Below, piece after piece: positions 52,571 to 61,284 of a stretch of 64,000 nucleotides of DNA. The notes below the pieces were generated by a model. That model saw only the letters and a program-made list of their open reading frames with translations. It was not told the DNA's origin and did not search any database. Numbering within the stretch: position 1 is the first letter of the stretch; every line of letters starts with the position of its first letter. Origin of the DNA: Desulfuromonas sp. DDH964 (GTDB lineage Bacteria > Desulfobacterota > Desulfuromonadia > Desulfuromonadales > DDH964); contig NZ_CP015080.1 in the NCBI RefSeq assembly GCF_001611275.1, positions 2,604,001 through 2,668,000 of the forward strand. The letters run 5' to 3'. The position numbers and the translations under genes are program-made.

Positions 52571-53974
52571 ATGAGAATGAACGCCTTAAAGCATTTGACA
52601 TTGCTGTTTGTTGAAGACCAGAATTTGCTGCGCCATGCCCTGGCAGACCTTCTGGCGCCCCATTTCGGCAAGCTGCTTCTGGCGGCTAACGGCCGCGAGG
52701 CCCTGGAGATTTTTCAGCGGGAAAACCCGGACCTGGTGCTGACCGACATCATCATGCCGGAAATGGATGGCATCACGCTGACCGAAGAACTCAGCCAACT
52801 CAGTCCTGAAACCCCCGTCATTTTCTACAGCGCCTTCTCCGATGTTCCTAATCTGCTGCGCGGGATCGAACTGGGCGTGGCAGGCTTTGTACCCAAACCC
52901 TGCGATGACGAAAAGCTGCTGACCACCCTTCAAAAAGCAGCCCTGCCAATACTGCAGAAACGGCAGCTGTCCGAACTCAAAGAAGATTTGCAGCTGTCGC
53001 TAGAACAGATGCTCGGCAAAGGGTCAAAGCTGAAAGCCATCGCCGCGCAGGTCCGCCGCATCGCCCGCAGCCATTACGCCGTCCTCATCCAGGGGGAAAC
53101 CGGAACCGGGAAATCGCTACTGGCCTCGATGATTCACAATCTCAGCTCGCGTTCCGACAAACCCTTCGTTACCGTACAATTGGGGGCCATTCCCGAGTCC
53201 CTGGTCGCTGCTGAACTTTTCGGCCATGAAAAGGGTGCCTTCACCGGCGCTGAGAAAAAACGCGAGGGCCGCATCAACGCCGCCCAAGGGGGGACGCTCT
53301 TTCTCGATGATATCGATGCGGCCCCGCCGGCGATACAAGCCATGCTGCTTCAGCTGGTTGAGGAAAAAAGCTATCACCCCCTCGGCAGCGCCCACAAAGC
53401 CCACGCCGACATCCGCATCATTGTTGCCAGCAACAAGGACCTGGCAGCCGCAGCCGCGGCCGGGACTTTCCGCCAGGATCTTTATTACCGCCTTGCGACC
53501 TTCATGATCGAGATGCCCCCCTTGCGCGCCATTCCTGAGGATATCCCCGTGCTGGCATCAAAGTTCCTGATTGAGGCATGTCACGAAATCGGCAGAACCC
53601 CGCCGGAGTTTTCCGACGATGCCATGACCGCCTTGCGCGAACATCCCTGGCCGGGGAATATCCGGGAGCTGCGCAACGTCATCAAGAATGCTGCTGTCAT
53701 GGCGGACGACCTGATCTCCTGCGCCATCTTGCAGGGGATTTCGACCAAGCCCGATCCGGGCGTCAAGCCGGCTGCGGTGCAGGAGAAAGGCCTCGACGCC
53801 TTCCCCGAAGGACTCCCACTTAAGATGGCGGAAGTGGAAAAGTGGGCGCTGAAGCGGGCCCTGGCGGCGGCCAATGGGAAAAAGATGGTGGCCGCGCAAC
53901 TTCTGGACATGAATTACTACACCTTCCGGCGTCGCCTGGCACGTTACGGCATTGATGAGGAAGCTGAAAGTTGA
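52571..53974 (+). CDS. NtrC-type sigma-54 response regulator
   Basis: The 467-residue protein has a receiver domain (1-120) with acidic LFVEDQN, acceptor Asp in LTDIIMPEMDG and Lys in FVPKPCDDE. A sigma-54 AAA+ domain follows (about 135-370): Walker A GETGTGKS, the sigma-54 contact loop GAFTGA, Walker B GGTLFLDDID and the R-finger region. A C-terminal helix-turn-helix (about 420-465) ends the protein. It should activate -24/-12 promoters such as the one at 56012. No kinase gene is nearby. Confidence 0.93.
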   Translation: MRMNALKHLTLLFVEDQNLLRHALADLLAPHFGKLLLAANGREALEIFQRENPDLVLTDIIMPEMDGITLTEELSQLSPETPVIFYSAFSDVPNLLRGIELGVAGFVPKPCDDEKLLTTLQKAALPILQKRQLSELKEDLQLSLEQMLGKGSKLKAIAAQVRRIARSHYAVLIQGETGTGKSLLASMIHNLSSRSDKPFVTVQLGAIPESLVAAELFGHEKGAFTGAEKKREGRINAAQGGTLFLDDIDAAPPAIQAMLLQLVEEKSYHPLGSAHKAHADIRIIVASNKDLAAAAAAGTFRQDLYYRLATFMIEMPPLRAIPEDIPVLASKFLIEACHEIGRTPPEFSDDAMTALREHPWPGNIRELRNVIKNAAVMADDLISCAILQGISTKPDPGVKPAAVQEKGLDAFPEGLPLKMAEVEKWALKRALAAANGKKMVAAQLLDMNYYTFRRRLARYGIDEEAES

Positions 53975-54325
53975 TCTGTTCGGGTATCCATGGACCCCAG
54001 GGCCAGAAACTAACCCTATAGAGTTTTCGTTCAGCCTTTTGCAAAAAGAGGAAATTGATTGTTCCCTGGAACGGCTTTCCCGGGCGATACCGCAGAAGGG
54101 GGCCTGCTATTTCCAGCTCTCGCCGCATCTAATGCTGTCCTGATAATTCCAAACGATTTCTGCGCGACACCAGCACAATGCATGGGTGAATTTCATGTAA
54201 TTTTGGCGACTTGGACGAAAGTACACGCAACAGCCGGCACGGGCTCTCTCACCTTTCATTGACACCCCCTACCTGGGGTGCCATACTTTCCACCACCTTC
54301 CCCCTTCCCTTACCGTGAGTTCCGC
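53975..54325. other. Intergenic gap between the two sigma-54 regulators
   Basis: This 350-base gap shows no credible gene. It contains a short palindromic CCCCCTACCTGGGG near 54264 and a pyrimidine-rich stretch before the next start. No clear sigma-70 or sigma-54 promoter was found. Confidence 0.4.
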
Positions 54326-55738
54326 ATGCTCGAAGCGCTACGCAGTGTGCTGCTGGCCGAAAGTAACCAGCAGGACCGCGAAGAACTTGCCGGCATGATC
54401 CGCAAGGAGATCGACTGCGTCGTCTACGAAGCGGACAATTCGGCCGAGGCGCTTAACATTCTCGCCAATGAAACCGTCTGCGTCCTTGTCATCGGCATTC
54501 TCCCCCCGGACCAGGATGAGACGAACCTCCTGAAAACCGTGCTCAGGCAGTATTCCCAAGTGCTTGTCATTCCGGTGGTTCCCCTGGGAAACCAGGAGGC
54601 CATCGTCGCGGCGCTCAAGGTTGGCTGCTTTACCTACCTAAATCATCCTTACCACTTCACCGAGGGGGTCATTGCCGTCGCCAGGGCCCTCTACTTCTAC
54701 GATCTGCTGATTCACCAGGAAAAGCGCGGCCCAAAAATCCGTAAAACCGACGGCTTCTACGGTATGATCGGAGACTCGCCAAAAATGCACGTTGTCTACC
54801 AACTGATCGAAAAGGTTGCCGAGGACGGGCTCAGCACTGTCCTGATCCAGGGGGAAAGCGGCACCGGCAAGGAGTTGGTGGCACGAGCGATCCACGCTCA
54901 TAGCCGGCGCCGATTGAAAAATTTTGTCCCTGTCAATTGCGCCGCCATCCCCGAGGATCTTTTGGAGAGCGAGCTCTTCGGCCACCACAAAGGAGCCTTT
55001 ACCGGCGCGATTCAATCGAAAATCGGGCGAATCCAGTATGCAGAAGGAGGCACTCTCTTTCTCGACGAAATTGGCGACATGTCCCCCTCCCTGCAGGCCA
55101 AGTTGCTGCGGGTGGTGCAGGAGAAATCGTTCGTCCCAATCGGCGGTCTGGAACAGGTGCCGGTCGATGTACGCATCATCGCAGCCACCCATCGCGACCT
55201 GGAAGCAATGGTCGCGGATGGAGACTTTCGCGAGGATCTCTTCTACCGACTGAGCGTCGTCCCCCTTTCGCTCCCGCCCTTGCGCGAACGCCGGGAGGAC
55301 ATTCCCCTGCTGGTGGAAAAATTCGTCCAGATATTTAATCGGAATCGTCCGAACCGCTTGCAAGAAATCAAACCTGCGGCCCTCGCGGCGCTGGTCGAAT
55401 ATCCCTGGCCGGGAAATGTCCGCGAGTTGGAAAATCTGGTTCAGCGCCTGGTCGTGCTGCATGGAGGGCGATCTATCGGCGTTGCCGAGCTTCCCGACAA
55501 GTACTCCCCGTCCCGGCAATCAGACTCCCCGCCCAATACGCAGACAACGACAGCGGTTCTGGCCCACCCCTTCGGTCCCGAGGGAGTCGATTTTGACGCC
55601 TTGGTCCAGGACTTCGAGGACCGCCTTATCCTGCACGCCCTCCAGCTCAGCAATGGCAACAAGAAAGAGGCGGCGCGGTTGCTCCGGTTGAACCGGACGA
55701 CCCTGCTGGCCAAGATGAACAAAAAAGGGTTGCGGTAA
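54326..55738 (+). CDS. Sigma-54 enhancer-binding protein with degenerate receiver
   Basis: The 470-residue protein has an intact AAA+ domain (about 150-385: Walker A GESGTGKE, GAFTGA, GGTLFLDEIGD, NVRELENLVQRLV) and a Fis-type C-terminal helix-turn-helix (NGNKKEAARLLRLNRTTLLAKM). The N-terminal receiver-like domain lacks the phospho-acceptor: VCVLVIGILPPDQ has Gly where Asp is expected, and the KP motif is NHPY. It probably responds to another signal or is always on. ATG 54326 starts the receiver fold. It is the gene next to the pilus operon. Confidence 0.9.
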   Translation: MLEALRSVLLAESNQQDREELAGMIRKEIDCVVYEADNSAEALNILANETVCVLVIGILPPDQDETNLLKTVLRQYSQVLVIPVVPLGNQEAIVAALKVGCFTYLNHPYHFTEGVIAVARALYFYDLLIHQEKRGPKIRKTDGFYGMIGDSPKMHVVYQLIEKVAEDGLSTVLIQGESGTGKELVARAIHAHSRRRLKNFVPVNCAAIPEDLLESELFGHHKGAFTGAIQSKIGRIQYAEGGTLFLDEIGDMSPSLQAKLLRVVQEKSFVPIGGLEQVPVDVRIIAATHRDLEAMVADGDFREDLFYRLSVVPLSLPPLRERREDIPLLVEKFVQIFNRNRPNRLQEIKPAALAALVEYPWPGNVRELENLVQRLVVLHGGRSIGVAELPDKYSPSRQSDSPPNTQTTTAVLAHPFGPEGVDFDALVQDFEDRLILHALQLSNGNKKEAARLLRLNRTTLLAKMNKKGLR

Positions 55739-55915
55739 ACCTGAATCCGTTGGGGGGTGCGGGATTTCAATCGTGGAGACTTGACGACAAGTCATTGCGT
55801 GCAGCGAATGCCAGAGGATAGCGAACGCGTTTAACACAATCACCTTCCTGCTCGACCTCCTTCAGGGTGCCCTGAAAATGGGCTGAAAAGTCAGCCGGAA
55901 GTGAACGAGCCCCCC
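55739..55915. other. Intergenic stretch before the pilus promoter region
   Basis: No gene is seen. A small palindrome GACTTGACGACAAGTC lies near 55779-55794, just after the regulator gene; it could be an operator or weak terminator. Confidence 0.35.
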
Positions 55916-55949
55916 AGGTATCTATTTTGAGTATCCAAAATGGATACCT
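55916..55949 (+). promoter_or_regulatory. Palindrome upstream of the pilus promoter (enhancer candidate)
   Basis: Arms GGTATCTATTTTG (55917-55929) and CAAAATGGATACC (55936-55948) match with one mismatch around six bases. Its centre is about 80 bases upstream of the -24 box, a normal distance for the upstream activator site of a sigma-54 enhancer-binding protein. Confidence 0.6.
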
Positions 55950-56011
55950 ATACACTTTTTACTCCCCCCCCCTGAACCCTCCAACCACCTGGAATCAGGT
56001 CATAGCAATGC

Positions 56012-56026
56012 TGGCACGCTGTATGC
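56012..56026 (+). promoter_or_regulatory. Predicted sigma-54 promoter of the chaperone-usher operon
   Basis: TGGCAC-GCTGT-ATGC matches the -24/-12 consensus (TGGCAC-N5-TTGC) with one mismatch and exact GG-N10-GC spacing. The start would be near 56038, about 125 bases ahead of the riboswitch. A TTGACT near 56115 might be an additional sigma-70 box but lacks a good -10. Confidence 0.7.
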
Positions 56027-56163
56027 TATATACCAATGCACAGGCAACTAAAGGCCGTAAAAAATTAAATCGCAAAAACAGGCCTTTAGCTTGGCGGATT
56101 GAATTTTTGGGTATTGACTTTCTCCTGACACTATGCGATGCTCCGCTAATTATAACCAATTTA

Positions 56164-56261
56164 GTCTCCGATACTGGCAAAGCCGGAGAAATCCGGTGAC
56201 GCAAAGCCACGGGTCCTCGGTCATCGAAAGATGGCACGGATCGCCGGGTTGCCGAAGAGAC
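56164..56261 (+). ncRNA. GEMM-I riboswitch (predicted c-di-GMP type), pilus operon
   Basis: The RNA has P1 (GUCUC 56164-56168 with GAGAC 56257-56261), GGCAAAGCC, a CCGGA-GAAA-UCCGG stem with GNRA loop, GACGCAAAGCCACGGG, a second stem, and the tetraloop-receptor end CGCCGGGUUGCCGAAG. These are the class I c-di-GMP aptamer marks. G precedes CAAA as in Vibrio Vc2, which favours c-di-GMP over cGAMP, but this is not proof. A terminator and antiterminator follow. Confidence 0.93.
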
Positions 56262-56289
56262 GGGTGACGCAAGTTCCCGTTACTTCTGC

Positions 56290-56330
56290 GCGCCCGTCTT
56301 CGGCAACAGCTGAAGACGGGCGCTTTTTGT
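56290..56330 (+). terminator. Riboswitch-controlled terminator with antiterminator
   Basis: GCGCCCGTCTTC (56290-56301) pairs with GAAGACGGGCGC (56312-56323), followed by TTTTTGTTT. The 5' arm can instead pair with GCCGAAG..ACGGG at 56251-56264, the 3' end of the aptamer (12 pairs with a two-base bulge). When ligand holds P1, the antiterminator is blocked, so the switch should be OFF with ligand. Confidence 0.85.
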
Positions 56331-56401
56331 TTAGCCCATATACGCCTGAATCGACAGGCTCAAACAGGGATCATCCCACAAACCACAGAATGGAGGAACA
56401 C

Positions 56402-56842
56402 ATGAAAACGATGAAACTGGCAGCATTGGCTCTGGCCCTCACCGGGATTTTCGCGGCGGGGAATGCAATGGCGGCAAGCCAGAACGCTACCGTTGACGTT
56501 AGCGCGACGGTTTTGGCAACCTGCAAGGTCAACAGCGGCGGCGCTCTGGATTTCGGCACCCTCGATCCGGTCAACGACACTGGCACCAAGAGCGCCACGG
56601 CCACCAGCCCTTCGATCACCTGCACCAGTGGCGCCTCCTTCACCGTGGGCGACAACAGCGACACCTACCTGCTCACCGACGGCACCAACAGCTTCTCCTA
56701 CAGCATGACCTTCCCGGCTAGCGGCTCCGGCACCGGTACTGCCCAGGCCCTTGCCATCACGGGTTCGGTTGCCGCTACCGATTACGCTTCGGCGCCGGCC
56801 GGCGCCTACACCGACACCGTTACCCTTACCATTACCTATTGA
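56402..56842 (+). CDS. Spore coat protein U domain pilin (major subunit candidate)
   Basis: The 146-residue secreted protein (signal peptide 1-23, ending AMA) has the SCPU/Csu pilin pattern: VDVSATVLATCKV, LDFGTLDP, paired cysteines (CKV and CTSG), and a C-terminal strand VTLTITY with the aromatic end that chaperones bind. ATG 56402 has GGAGGA ahead. First gene of the operon, directly under the riboswitch, so it is likely the main pilin. Confidence 0.9.
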   Translation: MKTMKLAALALALTGIFAAGNAMAASQNATVDVSATVLATCKVNSGGALDFGTLDPVNDTGTKSATATSPSITCTSGASFTVGDNSDTYLLTDGTNSFSYSMTFPASGSGTGTAQALAITGSVAATDYASAPAGAYTDTVTLTITY

Positions 56843-56948
56843 TCATGGCTCTTCCAGGCCCGGCGGCTGTCGCAACAGTCGCCGGGCTTAGGAAAACCTC
56901 CCGTCTTCGACGAAAGGCGGATCGAAGGACAGGCAACTGCAAATTGAT

Positions 56949-57464
56949 ATGAGATTTTCACAAATGGTGACGCTGCGACTCAAAAAACTGCTGCTCTTTG
57001 GCCTCGCGACAGCGCTGCTGTTTGCTCCCGGCAGCCTTGCCTGGGCTGCCCCCGTCACCGTCGCCATCTCCGCTACCATCCTCTCCAAAAGCAACTGCCA
57101 GTTCCAAACGACCAACGCCGCCCTGAACTTCGGCACCCTTGACCCCACCAACCCGGTGAACAAAACGGTCAACGCCATCCCTCCCGTCACTTACACCTGC
57201 CGCGGCAGTGCGCCCGTGGCGACTTTTCTTATCAGCGACGACGACGGTCTCTACGAACTCGGGCCTAACGGCAACCGGATGCGGCACGCCACCGCCCTGA
57301 CTGCCTTTTTGCCCTATAGCCTGTCCCTGAGCCCGGCAACCGGCAGTGTCGCCAAAAACACTACCCAGACACTGACCGTCACCGGCACCATTTTGGGAAC
57401 AGACTACCAGACCGCTATTGCCGGGAGCTATTCGGACCAGGTAACCCTGACCATCACCCCGTAG
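56949..57464 (+). CDS. Spore coat protein U domain pilin (second subunit)
   Basis: The 171-residue secreted protein has a signal peptide (about 1-33, ending AWA), then VAISATILSKSNCQF, LNFGTLDP, a second cysteine in VTYTCRG, and the end QVTLTITP. It is a diverged partner of the first pilin and likely a minor or adaptor subunit. The donor strand and C-terminal strand are kept. Confidence 0.87.
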   Translation: MRFSQMVTLRLKKLLLFGLATALLFAPGSLAWAAPVTVAISATILSKSNCQFQTTNAALNFGTLDPTNPVNKTVNAIPPVTYTCRGSAPVATFLISDDDGLYELGPNGNRMRHATALTAFLPYSLSLSPATGSVAKNTTQTLTVTGTILGTDYQTAIAGSYSDQVTLTITP

Positions 57465-57540
57465 CGATGTGGTGAAACTCAGCAATTAAAAACCCACGAA
57501 ACAATTGCAAAAGCAGGCCGGATGGGGTAGATTCGCCAGC

Positions 57541-58317
57541 ATGAAACCAAGCTTCCTCGACCATGTCCGCTCCGGCAAGCCCCAACTCTGCATCATCCTG
57601 GGGATGGTCCTGTTGTTTGTCTCGCAGGCCTTCTGTGGGGAGTGGCGGGTCATTCCCATCCGCCTCGATTTCGACCAGAGAACCCGCAGCGGCGTAATCA
57701 CCGTCACGAACGACGGCGAGCAGAAAATCAGCTTCGATATCAGTGCCCTGGCCTGGACTCAGGACGCCGAAGGTAAGGACCAGTACGCGGCTACCGATGA
57801 GGTGATTTTCTTCCCCAAGCTCCTCACCATCGGCGCCCATGAAGAGCGGGTCATCCGGGTCGGCATCAAAGCGCCCGCCATCCTCCAGGAGAAGACATAT
57901 CGTCTCTTCATCCGCGAGCAGGCGGCACCCCAAGATGCCAAAGGGTCAACCGTCGCTATCGCAATTCAATTCGCGGTGCCCATCTTCTCTGCACCGGCGA
58001 AAACCATTGCCGAAGGGAAGATCGTCGACAAAGGGATCGTTAATGGCCTGGCCACGATCTTACTGAAAAATACCGGGAACGTTCATTTTCGTGTCACGGA
58101 TGTAGCGCTCTCCGGCAAAGACGTTTCTGGTGACGAATTATTTTCCAAGGATCTTCCCGGCTGGTATCTTTTGCCCGGAACCTCCCACAGCTACGCGGCC
58201 CCAATTCCCAAGCAGGACTGTGAACGGCTCCGGAATCTCGACATCCTCTTGACAACCGACAAGTTCCAACTCACCGACAGGATCGATGTCGATTCAGCCA
58301 TGTGTACCGCGAATTAA
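57541..58317 (+). CDS. Periplasmic pilus assembly chaperone (PapD/CsuC-like)
   Basis: The 258-residue protein has a signal peptide (about 1-33) and two Ig-like domains: VIPIRLDFDQRTRSGVITVTND (cited in part: RSGVITVTND), the LFIREQAA strand, and a second domain near 150-250. Chaperones of this group give a strand to the pilin and bring it to the usher. ATG 57541 is chosen; an earlier in-frame ATG at 57505 has no better site. It overlaps the usher start by 32 bases. Confidence 0.9.
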   Translation: MKPSFLDHVRSGKPQLCIILGMVLLFVSQAFCGEWRVIPIRLDFDQRTRSGVITVTNDGEQKISFDISALAWTQDAEGKDQYAATDEVIFFPKLLTIGAHEERVIRVGIKAPAILQEKTYRLFIREQAAPQDAKGSTVAIAIQFAVPIFSAPAKTIAEGKIVDKGIVNGLATILLKNTGNVHFRVTDVALSGKDVSGDELFSKDLPGWYLLPGTSHSYAAPIPKQDCERLRNLDILLTTDKFQLTDRIDVDSAMCTAN

Positions 58318-61240
58318 GAATAATGGGCGCCACTGGCTCCCCTGCATCGCCCTGACCCTGCTGGCCAGCCTCACGCTCGGTCTGTTTTTTCCCTCCTCCT
58401 CGCTCGCCGACCAGACCATCATTGTTTCGCTGACCCTGAATCAACAGATCAAGGGTGATATTTTCGTCATTTTTCGGGATGACGGGGACTTCCTTGTCAG
58501 GGCTGCCGATCTTCACGACGCCGGATTCCGCAGTCTCCCGGGGGTAAAACTGTTGGTGGATGGGGACACCTACGTTTCCCTGAAATCCCTGGCGGAAGTG
58601 ACATATCATTTCGATCAAGCCACCCTTACGCTCGGAGTCACTGCCCCACCAGAACTTTTACCCAGGACGGCAATCGACCTCAGCCCCGCCCGGCGCACTG
58701 ACATTCTTTATCCCCACGACAACAGTATCTTTCTCAACTATGGCCTCGATTATTCGGCTGGCGGCAACAACCTGGCCTTCAGCGGGATGTCCGTTAGCAA
58801 CGAACTTGGCGTGCGTTACAACGACCTGCTGCTGATCAACGACTCCCAGTACTCCGAAACCCCCGACAATTCCAACTTCGTCCGACTCAATACCAACCTG
58901 ACCTGGGACGACCACGCCACGTTGCGGCGGATGGTGGGCGGCGACTTCTACGCAACCTCCGGGAACCTCGGCAGCAGGGTGCAGCTGGGTGGCCTGAGCA
59001 TCTCCAAGCAATACAGTATCGATCCATACTTCATCCGCTATCCGCTGTTCGATTTCAGCGGCCTGGTGTCACTCCCCTCGACCGTCGACCTCTACGTGAA
59101 TGGCATCCGGGTCCACTCCGAGCACTTCGCGCCCGGGGCATTCGAACTGCGCAATTTTCAAGGGATCGGCGGAGCACAGAATGTGGAGGTGGTGATCCGC
59201 GACGCGTTGGGACGCGAGCAGCGAATCGCCGCTCCTTTCTATTTCACCAGCCAACTGCTGCGTCGTGGCCTGAATGAATACAGCTACAACCTGGGCTTCA
59301 TGCGTCAGGAATTCGGGCAGGTGAGCAACCACTACGCGGATTTGGTTTTCAGCGGTTTTCACCGCTACGGCGTGACGGACCGTCTCAGTCTGGGGCTGCG
59401 TGGCGAAGCAAAGAACGGCCTGTTGAACCTGGGGGGCGAATCGGCCCTGACTGTGGGTGGGTTTGGGCTTTTGCATTTTGAAGTCGCCGGAAGCACGGGT
59501 GAGGGGAATTCGGGCAGCGCAGGACTGATCAGCTACGAGTACCAAAGCCCGCGGGTTCGAATCCATTTGTCCCTGCAAAAGTTTTCCGGGGGCTACAGGA
59601 CGCTCGATGACACCGAAAGCGGATCCCGGCGCGAGTTGAATCTGCGGGCGGGCATCGTCTATTCGACGCAACAATTCGGCTCCTTCGGCGTCGATTTTTC
59701 CCGTGCAACGGTTTTCAACGGCACTGACCAACAGGTGACTAACTTTTCCTGGTCGCGGTTGTTGTGGCGCAATGTTTATGTCCTCGCCTCCATGCGTCAG
59801 GTCCGCGATCCCCGTACTTCCTACGAAGCGGCCCTTAACCTTTCCTGGTATTTCGATAAGGGCTATTCCTTCACAAGCTCGGTGCAGCACGAAAACGGAA
59901 GAAGCAGTCAGGTTATCGAGGCCCGCAACACCATCCCGCTCGGTGAAGGTAGCGGCTGGGACCTCCGTGGCGAGCATTCGGGGGATTCCTATTTACTGAA
60001 TGCCACCGCCCAACACAACGCCCGCTATGCCAGCCTGCGCGGCGATTTCACTTTGGACGACAGTGCCGCAGCTACCACCAAGGACTTGCGACTCTCACTT
60101 TATGGGGCCCTCGTTCACATAGGCGATACCTTCGCCCCGACCCGCCCGGTAAGAGACAGTTTTTCCCTCGTCAGTGTCGGAGAAGCCGAAGGGGTCAGGG
60201 TCTACACTAACGGCCAGTTGGCAGGGCGAACCAACATCCATGGTAAAGCTGTCATCCCCGATCTAACCTCTTATTACGATAACCAGGTTGCAATCGAAGA
60301 CACGGACATCCCTATCGACTACCTGATGCCGCGTGTACGCCTCTTCGTTTCCCCCCCCCTGCGCAGCGGCTCCTGCCTCAACTTTCCCCTGCGCCGCTAT
60401 CAGGCCTTCACCGGCACCCTGCTGCGGGATGAAGCCAGCGGCGAGCCATTGGCCAACGCGGAGTTGATTCTTGCCGCACCGGACGGCCCGGTCGATTTCT
60501 GGACCGGGGGAGACGGCGAATTCTATTTCGACAGCCAGATGGCGACGGTCGATAGCAACCGCTACCAGGGGTGCGATGCTCTGGAGCAGGGCCCCGGCGA
60601 ATTTCTCCCCGCCGGCAGCTACGGGGTCACGGTCAAACTGGAGAATGAAACCTATCAGGCCCAGGTGACCATCCCGACCAGCACCGGCGAAACCGTTGAC
60701 CTTGGGAAGCTGGTCTGCCGCAGGATCGCTTTGGGAAAACCTGTCGCGGTGGGGCCTGCCACTTTGGCGCCTCCAATCAACGTGAGCCCAACTCCACCAT
60801 CAGGAGCACCGCCTGCCGTCGAGGCGGAAAACATCCTTGAGAAAGAACCACTCCCGCCGTCACCAGTGACACCAGAAGTGCGTCCGGAGCCGATTCCCGA
60901 CCGGGTCGTCCTCCAATTTCCTTTTGATCGTTCCCGCCCCTTCCCGCAGGAGTGGGAAAAGCTGCAGCCCATGGTTCGATATTTGCAATCTCATTCGGGA
61001 ATGAAGCTGGAAATCGTTGGTTATACCTGCAGCCGGGGAACCGAGGCTTACAATCTCAGGCTCGGCCGGCGGCGCGCCGAATCTGTTCGCGACTATCTGT
61101 TCAACGCGGGTGTCGAAGCAGGGCAAATCTTGCGCGTCGTCAGCCGTGGGGAGGCAAACCCCCTCTGCTCCGAATCCACCCCAGGTTGCCAGATTCGAAA
61201 CCGTCGGGTGGTGATGACGGTGGTAGCCGGGGAGGAATAG
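58286..61240 (+). CDS. Fimbrial usher fused to a C-terminal OmpA-like domain
   Basis: The 984-residue protein has a signal peptide (about 1-41), an usher N-terminal domain (about 45-120), a PapC/CsuD-type barrel with plug (about 125-700; DLYVNGIRVHSEHFAPGAFE, RDALGREQRI), and a carboxypeptidase-like C-terminal domain (about 715-810; ANAELILAAPDGPV). A Pro-rich linker (825-873) leads to an OmpA-like domain (874-984; IVGYTCSRGTEAYNLRLGRR). Ushers normally end near the C-terminal domain. In the OmpA part the wall-binding Asp of GHTD is Cys (GYTC), while the RRRAESV Arg is kept. Confidence 0.9.
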   Translation: MSIQPCVPRIKNNGRHWLPCIALTLLASLTLGLFFPSSSLADQTIIVSLTLNQQIKGDIFVIFRDDGDFLVRAADLHDAGFRSLPGVKLLVDGDTYVSLKSLAEVTYHFDQATLTLGVTAPPELLPRTAIDLSPARRTDILYPHDNSIFLNYGLDYSAGGNNLAFSGMSVSNELGVRYNDLLLINDSQYSETPDNSNFVRLNTNLTWDDHATLRRMVGGDFYATSGNLGSRVQLGGLSISKQYSIDPYFIRYPLFDFSGLVSLPSTVDLYVNGIRVHSEHFAPGAFELRNFQGIGGAQNVEVVIRDALGREQRIAAPFYFTSQLLRRGLNEYSYNLGFMRQEFGQVSNHYADLVFSGFHRYGVTDRLSLGLRGEAKNGLLNLGGESALTVGGFGLLHFEVAGSTGEGNSGSAGLISYEYQSPRVRIHLSLQKFSGGYRTLDDTESGSRRELNLRAGIVYSTQQFGSFGVDFSRATVFNGTDQQVTNFSWSRLLWRNVYVLASMRQVRDPRTSYEAALNLSWYFDKGYSFTSSVQHENGRSSQVIEARNTIPLGEGSGWDLRGEHSGDSYLLNATAQHNARYASLRGDFTLDDSAAATTKDLRLSLYGALVHIGDTFAPTRPVRDSFSLVSVGEAEGVRVYTNGQLAGRTNIHGKAVIPDLTSYYDNQVAIEDTDIPIDYLMPRVRLFVSPPLRSGSCLNFPLRRYQAFTGTLLRDEASGEPLANAELILAAPDGPVDFWTGGDGEFYFDSQMATVDSNRYQGCDALEQGPGEFLPAGSYGVTVKLENETYQAQVTIPTSTGETVDLGKLVCRRIALGKPVAVGPATLAPPINVSPTPPSGAPPAVEAENILEKEPLPPSPVTPEVRPEPIPDRVVLQFPFDRSRPFPQEWEKLQPMVRYLQSHSGMKLEIVGYTCSRGTEAYNLRLGRRRAESVRDYLFNAGVEAGQILRVVSRGEANPLCSESTPGCQIRNRRVVMTVVAGEE
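60905..61237 (+). other. OmpA-like domain of the usher fusion
   Basis: This part encodes residues 874-984: VVLQFPFDRSRP, LEIVGYTCSRGTEAYN, RRAESVRDYLFNAGV, RNRRVVM. Three cysteines (GYTC and CSESTPGC) are unusual for OmpA domains. It could tie the usher to peptidoglycan, with less certain binding because of the Asp to Cys change. Confidence 0.85.
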
Positions 61241-61284
61241 TGTTAGGTTTAACGGGCGTACGATAACGTTTCGGAGGTCAGGAC

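Noticed and set aside
56231..56401. Longer N-terminus for the first pilin from 56231
   Set aside because: That stretch is the end of the GEMM aptamer and the terminator; ATG 56402 has GGAGGA and begins a normal signal peptide.
59545..59570. tRNA T-arm-like GGTTCGAATCC
   Set aside because: It lies inside the usher reading frame and no cloverleaf can be built around it. No tRNA gene was found in the window.
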